DNA from: CAYVAR01 sp964449675
GTDB lineage: Bacteria > Patescibacteriota > Microgenomatia > UBA10105 > UBA927
DNA: 40,129 nt
Reading direction: 5' to 3'
Assembly (NCBI GenBank): GCA_964449675.1
Contig: CAYVAR010000012.1
Location: forward strand, 1 to 40,129
A model generated the notes under the pieces. It saw only the letters and a program-made list of their open reading frames with translations, was not told the origin of the DNA and made no database searches. The stretch's first letter is position 1; every line of letters starts with the position of its first letter. The position numbers were made by a program, and so were the translations under genes. Positions 5,620-13,519 of this stretch are shown in pieces.

Positions 5620-7884
5620 ATGATTATGCCTTTTATTATCTTAGTCTTTTTTTTCTCGGGCTTGTCCGGGCTTATCTATCAAATCGTGTGGACGCGGATG
5701 CTGCTTCTCAATTTTGGGTCAACGACCCATACCGTTACCGCTGTTGTTTCTGCATTTATGGCAGGACTTGCGATAGGAAGTTTCCTTGGACCAAAAATTT
5801 TTAAAAAAGTCTCAAACTACCTTTTTCTTTATGCAGCGATAGAGCTTGTCATAGGAATAAGTGCGCTTCTTACGCCATTTTTCTTTGAAAATGTCACAAC
5901 CATCTATACTCGTTTTTATGACACATATCCTTCTGCAAATGTATTACTTCTGATAAAGTTTTTTCTCATAACCCTTTCGCTCCTTCCTGCAACAATTGCT
6001 ATGGGGACAACACTTCCTATACTCGTTCACTATGCGACACAAAAATTTAGATCAAGTGTCGGAAAAACAGTGAGCGTTCTTTATGCGGTAAATACATTTG
6101 GTGCATTTGTCGGGACGCTGCTTAGCGCATATATCCTTATAGAGTTAGTGGGCCTTCGCGGTTCGTTATATATAGCTAGTTCAATAAATTTTATTCTTTC
6201 CCTTTTGGTATTTGCTATATCCAGAAAGCGATCCCTTGTACCAAAAATGGACATACAATCCATGAGCGATGAATCGACATATACGAACCTATACTCACAA
6301 GATCGAATCCGTCTAGCACTTTTTATTTTTAGCGTGTCTGGACTTATCTCTATGGCGTATGAAATATTATGGATACGTCAGCTTACACCAATAAGCGGGA
6401 CGTACATTTATGCATTTTCTTCGATTTTGGGGTTATTTCTTATGGGAATTATCATAGGAAGTATAAGTGCGTATATAATTAAAACGCGCTATATTTTAAG
6501 TAGTTTAGGTATCGCACAACTTGGTATTGGAATTGGCGCGATATTTTCTGTCATTATTGCTTCTTCTCATTTTCAACTATCTTTATGGACGACTGAGATA
6601 CTTGTGATATTTCCGGCAACAATATGTATGGGTATGGCGTTTCCGTTCGTATCCCGTTTCGCCCGGATGTCTCAGGCAGGCAGCTTTGTCGGAACAAGTT
6701 ACGCAGTTAATACCATCGGGTCACTCGCCGGACCATACGTTGCTTCATTTATCTTATTGCCAATCTTAGGAACAACCCGCTCTATCATGCTTCTTGGTAT
6801 CATCAATATAGTTTTTGGAATCGTCTTGTTACAGAGAGAATCAATAAGGAGATTAATAGTATTTCGGAGCATCGTAGCAAGTGGAGCGCTTATCGCATGC
6901 ATCTTAGTTTTTTTAGTAGTGTTACTACGACCGATGCTATTTTATGAACGAAGTGTTTCTCAAATTCTTCAAAAAGTGACCGGAGGATCATATACGAATT
7001 TTTATAAAGAAGATGAGACAGCATCAGTGATCGCATGGGGAAATCATGAAACAAGTGACTATGGACTGCTCGTTGACGGGGTTGGGATGAGTTCGCTCGT
7101 GAATGAAACAAAACTTATGGCGCATATCCCAATACTCCTTCATCCCAACCCACAAGATATGCTGATTATCGCTTTTGGATTCGGGACGACCTTTCGATCC
7201 GCACTTTCCTATGATATAGATGTTGATGCTGTAGAATTGGTTCCATCTGTCCCCAAAGCGTTTCCGCTTTATTTTACTGATGCTTCCTCAATTCTCGCCA
7301 ATCCCAAAGGACGCATCATCATCAATGACGGGAGAAATTATGTACGGATGACACAGAAAAATTACGACATAATATCGATAGATCCGCCGCCGCCCGTCAA
7401 TAGTGCCGGGACGACCGTGTTGTACTCTAAAGAATTCTACGAGCTATCTAAAAAACTACTTACCGAAAACGGGATGGTATTGCAATGGTTATTTTACGGT
7501 ACGAGAATCGATGACTTTCGTATGCTCGTAAAAAGTTTTATCGATGTTTTTCCTTATGTGCAGGTGTTTCAATCTCCACAGGATATAGGGGTCTATATCA
7601 TTGGATCGATGAAACCACTATCTGTTGATAAAACGACTATCGCACAAAAATTATCGACGTATCCAAAGGCATATAGCGACATGAATGAGTGGTCAAAATG
7701 GGATGCTGACCGGATTGTCAGCCTGTATACAGGTGATAAAGAGATGCTTGAACGGTTTGCGAAAGGAGCCCCTCCTGTTACCGATGATCATCCTCGGACA
7801 GAATATTTTTTACTGCGCCAAAAATATACACAGTCGGATTTTATGTCGACGCAAGCTCTTCTTTATCCTCAAGGGGGAAAATAA
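5620..7884 (+). CDS. Multipass membrane protein fused to spermidine-synthase-like domain
   Basis: A 754-residue two-part protein. Residues 1 to about 450 hold many hydrophobic helices in two halves with similar beginnings (GLSGLIYQIVWTRML and SGLISMAYEILWIRQL), a transporter-like duplicated membrane region. Residues from about 465 on form a Rossmann methyltransferase-like aminopropyltransferase domain (IIAFGFGTT, VDAVELVPSV, IINDGRNYVRM, YDIISIDPPPP). Fused proteins of this type are widespread; whether they make polyamines is unproven. The GFGFGTTF loop departs from the usual GGGDG. Two ATGs (5620, 5626) could start translation. It converges on tRNA-Glu with a 9-bp gap. Confidence 0.85.
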   Translation: MIMPFIILVFFFSGLSGLIYQIVWTRMLLLNFGSTTHTVTAVVSAFMAGLAIGSFLGPKIFKKVSNYLFLYAAIELVIGISALLTPFFFENVTTIYTRFYDTYPSANVLLLIKFFLITLSLLPATIAMGTTLPILVHYATQKFRSSVGKTVSVLYAVNTFGAFVGTLLSAYILIELVGLRGSLYIASSINFILSLLVFAISRKRSLVPKMDIQSMSDESTYTNLYSQDRIRLALFIFSVSGLISMAYEILWIRQLTPISGTYIYAFSSILGLFLMGIIIGSISAYIIKTRYILSSLGIAQLGIGIGAIFSVIIASSHFQLSLWTTEILVIFPATICMGMAFPFVSRFARMSQAGSFVGTSYAVNTIGSLAGPYVASFILLPILGTTRSIMLLGIINIVFGIVLLQRESIRRLIVFRSIVASGALIACILVFLVVLLRPMLFYERSVSQILQKVTGGSYTNFYKEDETASVIAWGNHETSDYGLLVDGVGMSSLVNETKLMAHIPILLHPNPQDMLIIAFGFGTTFRSALSYDIDVDAVELVPSVPKAFPLYFTDASSILANPKGRIIINDGRNYVRMTQKNYDIISIDPPPPVNSAGTTVLYSKEFYELSKKLLTENGMVLQWLFYGTRIDDFRMLVKSFIDVFPYVQVFQSPQDIGVYIIGSMKPLSVDKTTIAQKLSTYPKAYSDMNEWSKWDADRIVSLYTGDKEMLERFAKGAPPVTDDHPRTEYFLLRQKYTQSDFMSTQALLYPQGGK

Positions 7885-7893
7885 ATCATTCAG

Positions 7894-7966
7894 TAGCGCC
7901 AACCGGATTCGAACCGGTGTAAACGGGCTGAAAACCCGTTGTCCTAGGCCACTAGACGATGGCGCC
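7894..7966 (-). tRNA. tRNA-Glu (UUC)
   Basis: Folds on the minus strand. Acceptor GGCGCCA pairs with TGGCGCT (one G-T pair), the anticodon stem ACGGG/CCCGT carries loop TTTTCAG (anticodon TTC), and the T arm is CCGGT-TCGAATC-ACCGG-like with discriminator A. CCA is not encoded. It faces the end of the preceding membrane-protein gene. Confidence 0.92.
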
Positions 7967-7984
7967 ATAGTTATAAATGATTTA

Positions 7985-8013
7985 ATCCGACCAATACTAC
8001 CAATCCGACCAAT
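7985..8013. repeat. CCAATACTACCAAT-type short repeat
   Basis: Units ATCCGACCAAT and CCAATACTACCAAT (7991-8004) are reiterated just upstream of tRNA-Glu. A 13/14 match to the second occurs in frame inside ppsA at 18494-18507, linking intergenic and intragenic tracts. Confidence 0.65.
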
Positions 8014-8036
8014 GAGCAATAGTTATTGTAACAAAG

Positions 8037-8065
8037 TTGGAATGAAAAAGGAATTTTTGTACAAT
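8037..8065 (+). promoter_or_regulatory. Sigma70-type promoter, leaderless configuration
   Basis: TTGGAA (8037-8042), a 17-bp spacer and TACAAT (8060-8065) lie 8 nt before the ATG at 8074. Transcription would begin at or next to the start codon. This also supports the small ORF as real. Confidence 0.6.
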
Positions 8066-8073
8066 AGAACTGT

Positions 8074-8370
8074 ATGGATGACTTTTTAGAAGAGGCACCG
8101 GAATGGTTTCTCAATCTTTTAAGTAGAGCACTCGCAGATGGTGACGACGATGCCAGCGAGAGTCTATTGGGTATTGGAGGATTGTTAGCTCGTGGGGATG
8201 AAAGTGAGGCAGTGAGACTTGCCAAACAACTAAATAAACGACTCGTAGTGCATCATGCAGTTGGTGTTTGTGGTGAATCCGGAAGTACTCAACTTGAACA
8301 AATGCTTGAATCTAGTCTATATCCTTTCGATCTTCGTAATCGAATTAGACGCAGTGTTGAAGGCGAGTAG
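8074..8370 (+). CDS. Hypothetical protein, 98 residues
   Basis: I do not recognise the family. The product is mostly helical, with an acidic N-terminus (MDDFLEEAPEW, then DGDDDASES) and a basic C-terminus (RNRIRRS), and no membrane segment or catalytic motif. Its reality is supported by a well-formed TTGGAA-17-TACAAT promoter directly upstream and by full use of the space between tRNA-Glu and the next gene. There is no Shine-Dalgarno sequence, consistent with leaderless translation. It may be cotranscribed with neighbours, but an independent promoter lies 50 bp downstream. Confidence 0.6.
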   Translation: MDDFLEEAPEWFLNLLSRALADGDDDASESLLGIGGLLARGDESEAVRLAKQLNKRLVVHHAVGVCGESGSTQLEQMLESSLYPFDLRNRIRRSVEGE

Positions 8371-8422
8371 TTTTTCCTCTTAAGTTTCTTCTCGTGATCG
8401 TTTTTGTTCTCTTTTGCATCAG

Positions 8423-8451
8423 TTGACAGATAGTATATTCGGGTATATTTT
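8423..8451 (+). promoter_or_regulatory. Promoter of the small gene/dinB unit with possible SOS half-site
   Basis: TTGACA (8423-8428) is followed by TATATT/TATTTT (8444-8451), about 6 nt before ATG 8456. ATAGTA (8430-8435) between the boxes matches half of the 14-bp palindrome at the uvrB promoter (28007-28020). Confidence 0.5.
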
Positions 8452-8455
8452 GGTT

Positions 8456-8737
8456 ATGCAGGGCAGAATCTCTCTTATGGCAGAAGCAATCAATGAATCA
8501 GTTTCGGTAAATCTTCTTTTTAATCACCTGAAACGGTCAGTCATACCGACGTCACTTTTCTGGCGAGGCAGGCGCTACACGATTACTAAAGTAGGTCTCC
8601 ACCACACGATACGTGAAGGTCGAACGCTCTATCATATGTTCTCTGTCACCGACGGCACGACTTCATTTAAGTTACAGTTCGATTCAGAAACGTTATTTTG
8701 GAAGCTTTTGGAGATAGAGAACAACCTTAATTGTTAA
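8456..8737 (+). CDS. Small hypothetical protein upstream of the Y-family polymerase
   Basis: 93 residues from ATG 8456; ATG 8477 is the alternative. The frame is open from 8414, but that part overlaps the TTGACA promoter, so the longer start is unlikely. The sequence is beta-rich (LFWRGRRYTITKVGLHHTIREG, HMFSVTDGTTSFKLQFD) and could be a small barrel or SH3-like fold. I do not recognise it. It is followed by the dinB-like gene through a mirrored repeat spacer, so it is probably cotranscribed with it, which suggests a DNA-repair link by position only. Confidence 0.65.
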   Translation: MQGRISLMAEAINESVSVNLLFNHLKRSVIPTSLFWRGRRYTITKVGLHHTIREGRTLYHMFSVTDGTTSFKLQFDSETLFWKLLEIENNLNC

Positions 8738-8812
8738 ATTGCTCTATTGCTCTATTGTTATAAAACCTTAACGCATTCAAACAATATAACAATTCAACAA
8801 TATAACAATGAG
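8730..8812. repeat. Mirrored oligonucleotide spacer (ATTGTTA / TAACAAT) before dinB
   Basis: The left arm (8730-8762) has ATTGTTA and CTATTG units, and the right arm (8780-8809) has ACAATATAACAAT twice. The reading frame runs through it, giving an artificial N-terminus (ITIQQYNN) if the first possible dinB start is taken. Confidence 0.75.
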
Positions 8813-8821
8813 AAACATGGT

Positions 8822-10135
8822 ATGGACAAGAATAGCTCTCAAGATTCATTCAATCCTACGATTCCTACAATAATGCATATCGACCTAAATTCCTGTTTTG
8901 CTTCTGTTGAGCAGCAGGCTAATCCGCTTCTTCGTGGGAAGCCAGTTGCTGTGGCAGCATACACAACCGGCAATGGGTGCATACTGGCTCCATCTGTCGA
9001 AGCGAAGCGTTTTGGTGTCAAAACCGGCATGCGGGTGCGTGACGGTAAAGCGCTTTGTCCGAGTCTTATCATTCTTCCTTCTGACCCATGGAAGTATAGG
9101 TATATCAATCGCAAATTACTAAAATTACTTAAGGAGTACTCAAGTGACATAGAAATAAAATCTATCGATGAAATGGTAGTAATCCTTGAGCATTCCCCAT
9201 CGCTTGTCAAGCGAAATGCGTATAGTCACAAAGAAGCGCTATTGTCTATTGGTCAAGAAATAAAATTACGCATAAAACGGGAAGTTGGAGACTGGCTTAC
9301 TGTGTCGATAGGATTTGCACCGAACCGTTTTTTAGCAAAGACTGCTGCAGGACTCAATAAGCCAGATGGGCTCGACGTCATCGATAAAGAAAACGTTGAA
9401 GAGGTTTTGTTTGCGATGAAATTAGAAGACTTATGCGGTATCAAACAGGGCAATGGTGGTAGACTTCGTCTGTTTGGTATCACAACGACACGAGCTTTTT
9501 ACAGCGCAACGGCGAAGGAGTTGGAAATGGCATTTCGTTCCGTGGTGGGGTATCACTGGTGGATGCGGCTTCATGGGCGGGAGATAGATGACCGGGAGTT
9601 TGGTCGCAAGAGTTTTGGTCATTCCTATGCACTGTATAAACCTTTTGCTCCAAAAGAACGAGAACTCCATCAGATCCTTTCTCAACTTGTCCAAAAAGTG
9701 GGAAGACGACTTCGGGCAGGTAAGTACGTCGCCCGGGGCATGCATGTGTCGTGTTACTTTGCCAATCATACGTATTGGCATCACGGGAAAAAACTTCCCC
9801 AGCCGCTTTTTGCAAATGATGATTTATATCAAGCAGCCAAAAGTGTCCTCACGGAAGCTCCAAACCTGCCGGTACGCATTCTTACGGTTTCCTGTTTTGA
9901 GTTATCTCCGTATTTATACGATCAGCAAAGCATATTTAGCGATGAAACCAGAAAAATAAATCTTACCAAAGCGCTTGATGCAATAAGTGATCGGTGGGGA
10001 GATTTCATTGTTACTCCCGGTCGCATGCTTGGTATGGGTCAAAAGGCGCTTGATCGTATCGCCTTCGGCGGAGTAAAAGGACTAGAGGAGTTTATATTTC
10101 AAGAGCCTATTGACACGGTATCATATGCCCAGTAA
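8822..10135 (+). CDS. Y-family translesion DNA polymerase (DinB/ImuB type)
   Basis: Error-prone polymerase used to bypass lesions. From ATG 8822 (437 residues), the palm carries HIDLNSCFASVEQ (metal Asp21) and SIDEM (Asp116-Glu117), so both catalytic carboxylates are present. SIGFAPNRFLAKTAAGLNKPDG is the conserved Y-family palm/thumb segment, and the little-finger region follows. The upstream frame to 8747 is repeat-derived and is excluded. SIDEM replaces the common SIDEAYLD, so I do not choose between Pol IV and ImuB-like names. The 3' end contains the metK promoter. SOS control is plausible since a lexA gene is nearby. Confidence 0.9.
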   Translation: MDKNSSQDSFNPTIPTIMHIDLNSCFASVEQQANPLLRGKPVAVAAYTTGNGCILAPSVEAKRFGVKTGMRVRDGKALCPSLIILPSDPWKYRYINRKLLKLLKEYSSDIEIKSIDEMVVILEHSPSLVKRNAYSHKEALLSIGQEIKLRIKREVGDWLTVSIGFAPNRFLAKTAAGLNKPDGLDVIDKENVEEVLFAMKLEDLCGIKQGNGGRLRLFGITTTRAFYSATAKELEMAFRSVVGYHWWMRLHGREIDDREFGRKSFGHSYALYKPFAPKERELHQILSQLVQKVGRRLRAGKYVARGMHVSCYFANHTYWHHGKKLPQPLFANDDLYQAAKSVLTEAPNLPVRILTVSCFELSPYLYDQQSIFSDETRKINLTKALDAISDRWGDFIVTPGRMLGMGQKALDRIAFGGVKGLEEFIFQEPIDTVSYAQ

Positions 10136-10138
10136 TCT
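10110..10138 (+). promoter_or_regulatory. metK promoter inside the end of dinB
   Basis: TTGACA (10110-10115), a 17-bp spacer and TAATCT (10133-10138). The expected transcription start is near 10145, just before the riboswitch P1 stem. Confidence 0.55.
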
Positions 10139-10149
10139 AAAATTGTACA

Positions 10150-10300
10150 AACTTATATCAAGAGTGACGGGGATCCTCCTTCGCATAAAGCTACGAAAGG
10201 AGAACCAGAACTCGCTGGTTGATCCGTCCGGCAACCCTTCGGCTTGCAAAAGTTCGCTCAGGGTGCCAATACGAGCCGCTGAAAAAGCGGAGTGATACGT
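10150..10300 (+). ncRNA. SAM-I-type riboswitch aptamer
   Basis: S-adenosylmethionine sensor upstream of metK. P1 is TATCA (10156-10160) with TGATA (10293-10297). TATCAAGAG, GACGGGGATC pairing with GATCCGTC, then CCGGCAACC, the CCCT...AGGG P3 and GGTGCCAAT match SAM-I clan signatures, as does a GCCGCT/AGCGG P4-like hairpin. Two extra hairpins (CTCCTTCG/CGAAAGGAG and AACCAG/CTGGTT) expand P2. Whether it is strictly SAM-I or the SAM-I/IV variant needs a covariance model. Confidence 0.85.
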
Positions 10301-10323
10301 CTAGTAAAGTTACTAGAAAATAA

Positions 10324-10350
10324 TCATCCCGCATAGTGCGGGATTTCTTG
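10324..10350 (+). terminator. Intrinsic terminator of the SAM riboswitch
   Basis: ATCCCGCA-TAG-TGCGGGAT followed by TTCTTGT forms a classic terminator 25 bp after P1. A CTAGTAA-AG-TTACTAG hairpin (10301-10316) lies between P1 and the terminator and may be part of the switch. High SAM should stop transcription before metK. Confidence 0.85.
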
Positions 10351-10383
10351 TATTTATCATATTAAAATTGAAAGGAGTAATGT

Positions 10384-11490
10384 ATGGTTACGTATTTCAC
10401 TTCCGAATCGGTGGCTTCCGGTCATCCGGATAAAATTTGCGATCAGATATCTGATGCAGTTGTAGATGCAGCGTTAAAGATAGATCCAAGAGCTCGCGTA
10501 GCAGTAGAAACATTGGTCACGACGAACCGCGTGGTGTTAGCAGGAGAAGTTACGTGTAAAAAAAAGCTTCCGTATGAAAAAATAGCAAGAGACGTTATAA
10601 AATCTTTGGGATACACAAACGGAATCTATAATTTTTCTTATAGATCTCCAATCTCTATTTACATACATCAACAATCACCGGATATTGCCCAGGGAGTTGA
10701 TGATGGTGGAGCCGGAGATCAAGGGATGATGTTCGGTTACGCTTCAAATGAAACACCTGAGCTTATGCCTCTTCCCATTATACTTGCTCATCGGCTAGTT
10801 GAACGAATGGATGAAGTACGTGATAGGAAAATACTGCCTTTTTTACGTCCGGACGGAAAAAGCGAAGTAAACATTCGATATGAAAATGGAAAGCCTAAGG
10901 GAATTGAGCATGTCGTGATTGCTGTGCCTCATGATCCCAAAACAGTACCGGGAGAAGTTAAAAAACAACTCATCAAGCACGTTATTATTCCGATAATAAC
11001 GAGATATCATCTAAAATTTCCGCCGGAAAGTATGATTACAGTGAATGGAACGGGAAAGTGGGAAATAGGAGGTCCTGCATCTGACACTGGAGTTACCGGT
11101 AGGAAAATAATTGTAGACACCTATGGAGCGTTTGCTCGCCACGGCGGCGGATGCTTTAGCGGGAAAGATCCGACGAAGGTGGACAGAAGTGCAGCATACG
11201 CGTGCCGTTTTATAGCTAAAAATGTTGTAGCCGCCGGTCTAGCGGACCGCTGTGAAGTGCGGATGGGATATGTTATCGGGCAAAGACAACCAATAGCAAA
11301 AAGTATTGAATGTTTTGATTCGGAGAAAAAGAAGTATTCGATTATTACATCGTTTGCCTGGAATTTATTAGATTTATCAGTTGATGGAATTTTAACTGGA
11401 CTAAACTTGCGCCGCCCAATATATCAAAAGACTGCCTCATATGGACACTTTGGACGCGATGGATTCCCATGGGAAGCGGTGATACAATAA
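10384..11490 (+). CDS. metK: S-adenosylmethionine synthetase
   Basis: Makes SAM from methionine and ATP. The 368-residue product has all three repeats of the bacterial MAT. GHPDK (residues 13-17, ATP/methionine site), GAGDQGMMFGYA, and GRKIIVDTYG followed by the phosphate loop HGGGCFSGKD with KVDRSAAY are visible. A strong ribosome-binding site (AAGGAG at 10372-10377) fixes ATG 10384. Control by the upstream SAM riboswitch and terminator is product feedback. It is followed by rarA after 6 bp and is probably cotranscribed with it. It is slightly shorter than E. coli MetK. Confidence 0.97.
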   Translation: MVTYFTSESVASGHPDKICDQISDAVVDAALKIDPRARVAVETLVTTNRVVLAGEVTCKKKLPYEKIARDVIKSLGYTNGIYNFSYRSPISIYIHQQSPDIAQGVDDGGAGDQGMMFGYASNETPELMPLPIILAHRLVERMDEVRDRKILPFLRPDGKSEVNIRYENGKPKGIEHVVIAVPHDPKTVPGEVKKQLIKHVIIPIITRYHLKFPPESMITVNGTGKWEIGGPASDTGVTGRKIIVDTYGAFARHGGGCFSGKDPTKVDRSAAYACRFIAKNVVAAGLADRCEVRMGYVIGQRQPIAKSIECFDSEKKKYSIITSFAWNLLDLSVDGILTGLNLRRPIYQKTASYGHFGRDGFPWEAVIQ

Positions 11491-11496
11491 GGTCTG

Positions 11497-12678
11497 ATGA
11501 GCGATCCCCGTCCACTTGCAGATATATTACGACCAAAGACTCTTGATGAAGTCATTGGGCAGGAACATCTCGTTGGGAAAGAAGGAATCATACGAAAACT
11601 TCTGGCGTCAAACTTTCTTCCTTCTATGGTCTTTTGGGGACCTCCCGGATGCGGCAAAACAACGCTTGCGTATTTGCTTGCAAACTTAACCAATTCTTTT
11701 TTTGAACCCCACTCCGCAGTTACTTCATCATTAAGTGATGTCCGTCGCGTGGTCAAAGAAGCCAGGGAACGACTGGACACAGCCGGAATACGAACTGTCT
11801 TTTTTCTTGATGAAATTCACAGGTTTAACAAAGCGCAGCAGGATGCGCTTCTTCCTCACGTAGAAAAAGGTACGGTTATATTTATTGGTGCCACGACCGA
11901 AAACCCATCGTTTGAAGTAATTTCACCTCTTCTCTCACGCTGTCGTGTTTTAGTGCTAAAGGAATTGTCTGAGGATAATCTTCAAAATATTGCGAAGCGT
12001 GGTCTTTTATATATAAAAAAGTACGTAGATAAAGACGCTTTGCAATTTCTGCTTGAAATTTCCAATGGTGATGCTCGGGCACTTCTGACAATACTTGAAA
12101 TCGCATCTAGCCTCGTAAGGCGTCCCCTTGCAAGGCTAAATGTTGCAGATATTGAGGAGGCAGCGCAACGTAAAATGTTACAGTATGATCGAGCTGGTGA
12201 AGAACATTACAATACAATTAGCGCATTTATTAAATCGATGCGTGCAAGTGATGTGGACGCAGCACTTTACTATTTAGCACGTATGGTAGCAGCAGGAGAA
12301 GATCCATTATTTATAGCCCGTCGTATGGTTGTTTTTGCCTCAGAAGATGTTGGTCTTGCTCAGCCGACAGCACTCGTCGTTGCCAATAGCGTTTTTGACG
12401 CGTGCAATAAAATTGGGTACCCTGAAGCGCAGATCAATCTTGCCCATGGGGTCGCGTATCTTTGTCTAGCAAAAAAAGATAGAAGTGCGTATAACGCCTA
12501 TTTTGCAGCCTTAGATGACGTTAAAAAATATGGAAATCTTCCTATTCCGCTCATAATCCGAAATGCTCCGACAAAACTTATGAAGAGGCTTGGGTATGGG
12601 AAGGGGTATGAGAAATACACGACGGAGAGCTTGTTACCAGAGAAATTGAAAGGGAAAAAGTATTACAATAGAAAATAG
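11497..12678 (+). CDS. rarA: Replication-associated recombination ATPase RarA (MgsA)
   Basis: An AAA+ ATPase related to clamp loaders, acting at stalled replication forks. The 393-residue product shows PLADILRPKTLDEVIGQEHL, Walker A GPPGCGKTT (residues 48-56), Walker B FLDEIHRFNKAQQDALLP, sensor 1 GATTENPSFEV, and the RarA-specific C-terminal part (SEDVGLAQPTA, YPEAQINLAHGVAYL). Length and order match the family. It starts 6 bp after metK with no promoter seen, so it may share SAM control. Confidence 0.95.
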   Translation: MSDPRPLADILRPKTLDEVIGQEHLVGKEGIIRKLLASNFLPSMVFWGPPGCGKTTLAYLLANLTNSFFEPHSAVTSSLSDVRRVVKEARERLDTAGIRTVFFLDEIHRFNKAQQDALLPHVEKGTVIFIGATTENPSFEVISPLLSRCRVLVLKELSEDNLQNIAKRGLLYIKKYVDKDALQFLLEISNGDARALLTILEIASSLVRRPLARLNVADIEEAAQRKMLQYDRAGEEHYNTISAFIKSMRASDVDAALYYLARMVAAGEDPLFIARRMVVFASEDVGLAQPTALVVANSVFDACNKIGYPEAQINLAHGVAYLCLAKKDRSAYNAYFAALDDVKKYGNLPIPLIIRNAPTKLMKRLGYGKGYEKYTTESLLPEKLKGKKYYNRK

Positions 12679-12683
12679 GTGTG

Positions 12684-12753
12684 CCCGCCTACGCTTGCTT
12701 TGCGCCTTTTCACTACTATTCGTAGACGGCGCAAAGAGCGCGTGAGCGGCGGG
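12684..12753. repeat. Large GC-rich inverted repeat after rarA
   Basis: CCCGCC and TTTGCGCC in the left arm pair with GGCGCAAA and GGCGGG in the right arm around a loop near 12709-12727. No T-tract follows. It could end the rarA transcript or be a dispersed palindromic element like the others here. Confidence 0.7.
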
Positions 12754-12756
12754 TCT

Positions 12757-12803
12757 AAGAAACTCTAAACTCTCGCTTAAGAAAGCAATCGTTAAGAGTT
12801 TCT
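12757..12803 (+). promoter_or_regulatory. Leader hairpin just before an EF-like gene
   Basis: AGAAACTCT (12758-12766) pairs with AGAGTTTCT (12795-12803), ending 2 nt before the GAGGTGG ribosome-binding site of the gene at 12821. The position could affect translation initiation. Confidence 0.45.
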
Positions 12804-12820
12804 CAGAGGTGGTGATAACA

Positions 12821-13075
12821 ATGGACATACAAATCGGCAAGGTTACTCATTACTACGACAAAATTGGCGTTGCGGTTATCGAAGTTTTACATCAACCGCT
12901 TAAAGTCGGTGATGTGGTAAAAATTTCAGGTCATGACAATGAATTTAATCAGACTATCACGTCGCTTCAGGTAGAACATAAACACGTGAGTGAAGTATCG
13001 GTTGGAGATACGTGTGGCGTAAAGGTGGATCAACCAGTCAAAGCTGGAGACGTGTTATTTTTAATGACAAAATAA
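12821..13075 (+). CDS. EF-Tu domain II-like small beta-barrel protein
   Basis: An 84-residue stand-alone barrel resembling domain 2 of translation GTPases. IGKVTHYYDKIGVAVIEV, PLKVGDVVKISG, QTITSLQVEHKHV and VKAGDVLFLM follow the strand pattern in which EF-Tu, IF2 and U32 peptidase tail domains present V-x-x-GD-x-V turns. There is no GTPase domain. Such mini-proteins occur in many Patescibacteria, and their role is unknown. The frame opens at GTG 12809, but the GAGGTGG at 12806-12812 is a fitting ribosome-binding site for ATG 12821. Confidence 0.8.
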   Translation: MDIQIGKVTHYYDKIGVAVIEVLHQPLKVGDVVKISGHDNEFNQTITSLQVEHKHVSEVSVGDTCGVKVDQPVKAGDVLFLMTK

Positions 13076-13087
13076 GATATTTTTTTT

Positions 13088-13519
13088 ATGAAAACCGAAA
13101 TTTCAGCCGGGGGTATTATCGTTCGTAAATATAATAATTCATGGAAGGTTCTTTTGATAAAAGACATGAATGGTAATTGGACGTTTCCGAAAGGAATCAT
13201 TGAGAAAAACGAAGATACCGAACGTGCGGCAAAGCGAGAAATTAGCGAGGAAGTCGGTATCTTTGAACTTAAGACTTTAAAAAAACTTGATCCATTTCGT
13301 TATAAATATACAAGAGATAGTAATCTCATACAAAAAACAGTACATTATTACATCTTTCTATTTCATGGGTTCGAATCTCCTCGTCCGCAAATTGCTGAAG
13401 GAATATCGGCGGTACAATGGATAGAAATATACGAAGCTAAAAATAGTATTGGATACGAAAAAACAAACGTACCCCTCCTTGAAGACGTAACGTCATTTTT
13501 GTCAACATATGGACATTGA
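13088..13519 (+). CDS. Nudix hydrolase
   Basis: A 143-residue Nudix protein. The complete Nudix box (G-x5-E-x7-REU-x-EE-x-GU) is present from the Gly of PKGIIEKNE to SEEVGI (about residues 36-58), with metal-binding REISEE intact. The N-terminal SAGGIIVRK is typical of Ap4A or ADP-ribose/dinucleotide types, and KGIIEK with a compact C-terminus suits the diadenosine polyphosphate group. The exact substrate cannot be read from sequence. It overlaps the next gene by 11 bp. Confidence 0.93.
   Translation: MKTEISAGGIIVRKYNNSWKVLLIKDMNGNWTFPKGIIEKNEDTERAAKREISEEVGIFELKTLKKLDPFRYKYTRDSNLIQKTVHYYIFLFHGFESPRPQIAEGISAVQWIEIYEAKNSIGYEKTNVPLLEDVTSFLSTYGH

Noticed and set aside
7685..8089. Plus-strand ORF spanning the end of the membrane protein gene and tRNA-Glu
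   Set aside because: It runs out of frame through an established gene and a tRNA on the other strand.
8747..8821. N-terminal extension of the Y-family polymerase
   Set aside because: The residues come from the mirrored ACAATATAACAAT spacer, and the family start lies at about 8822.
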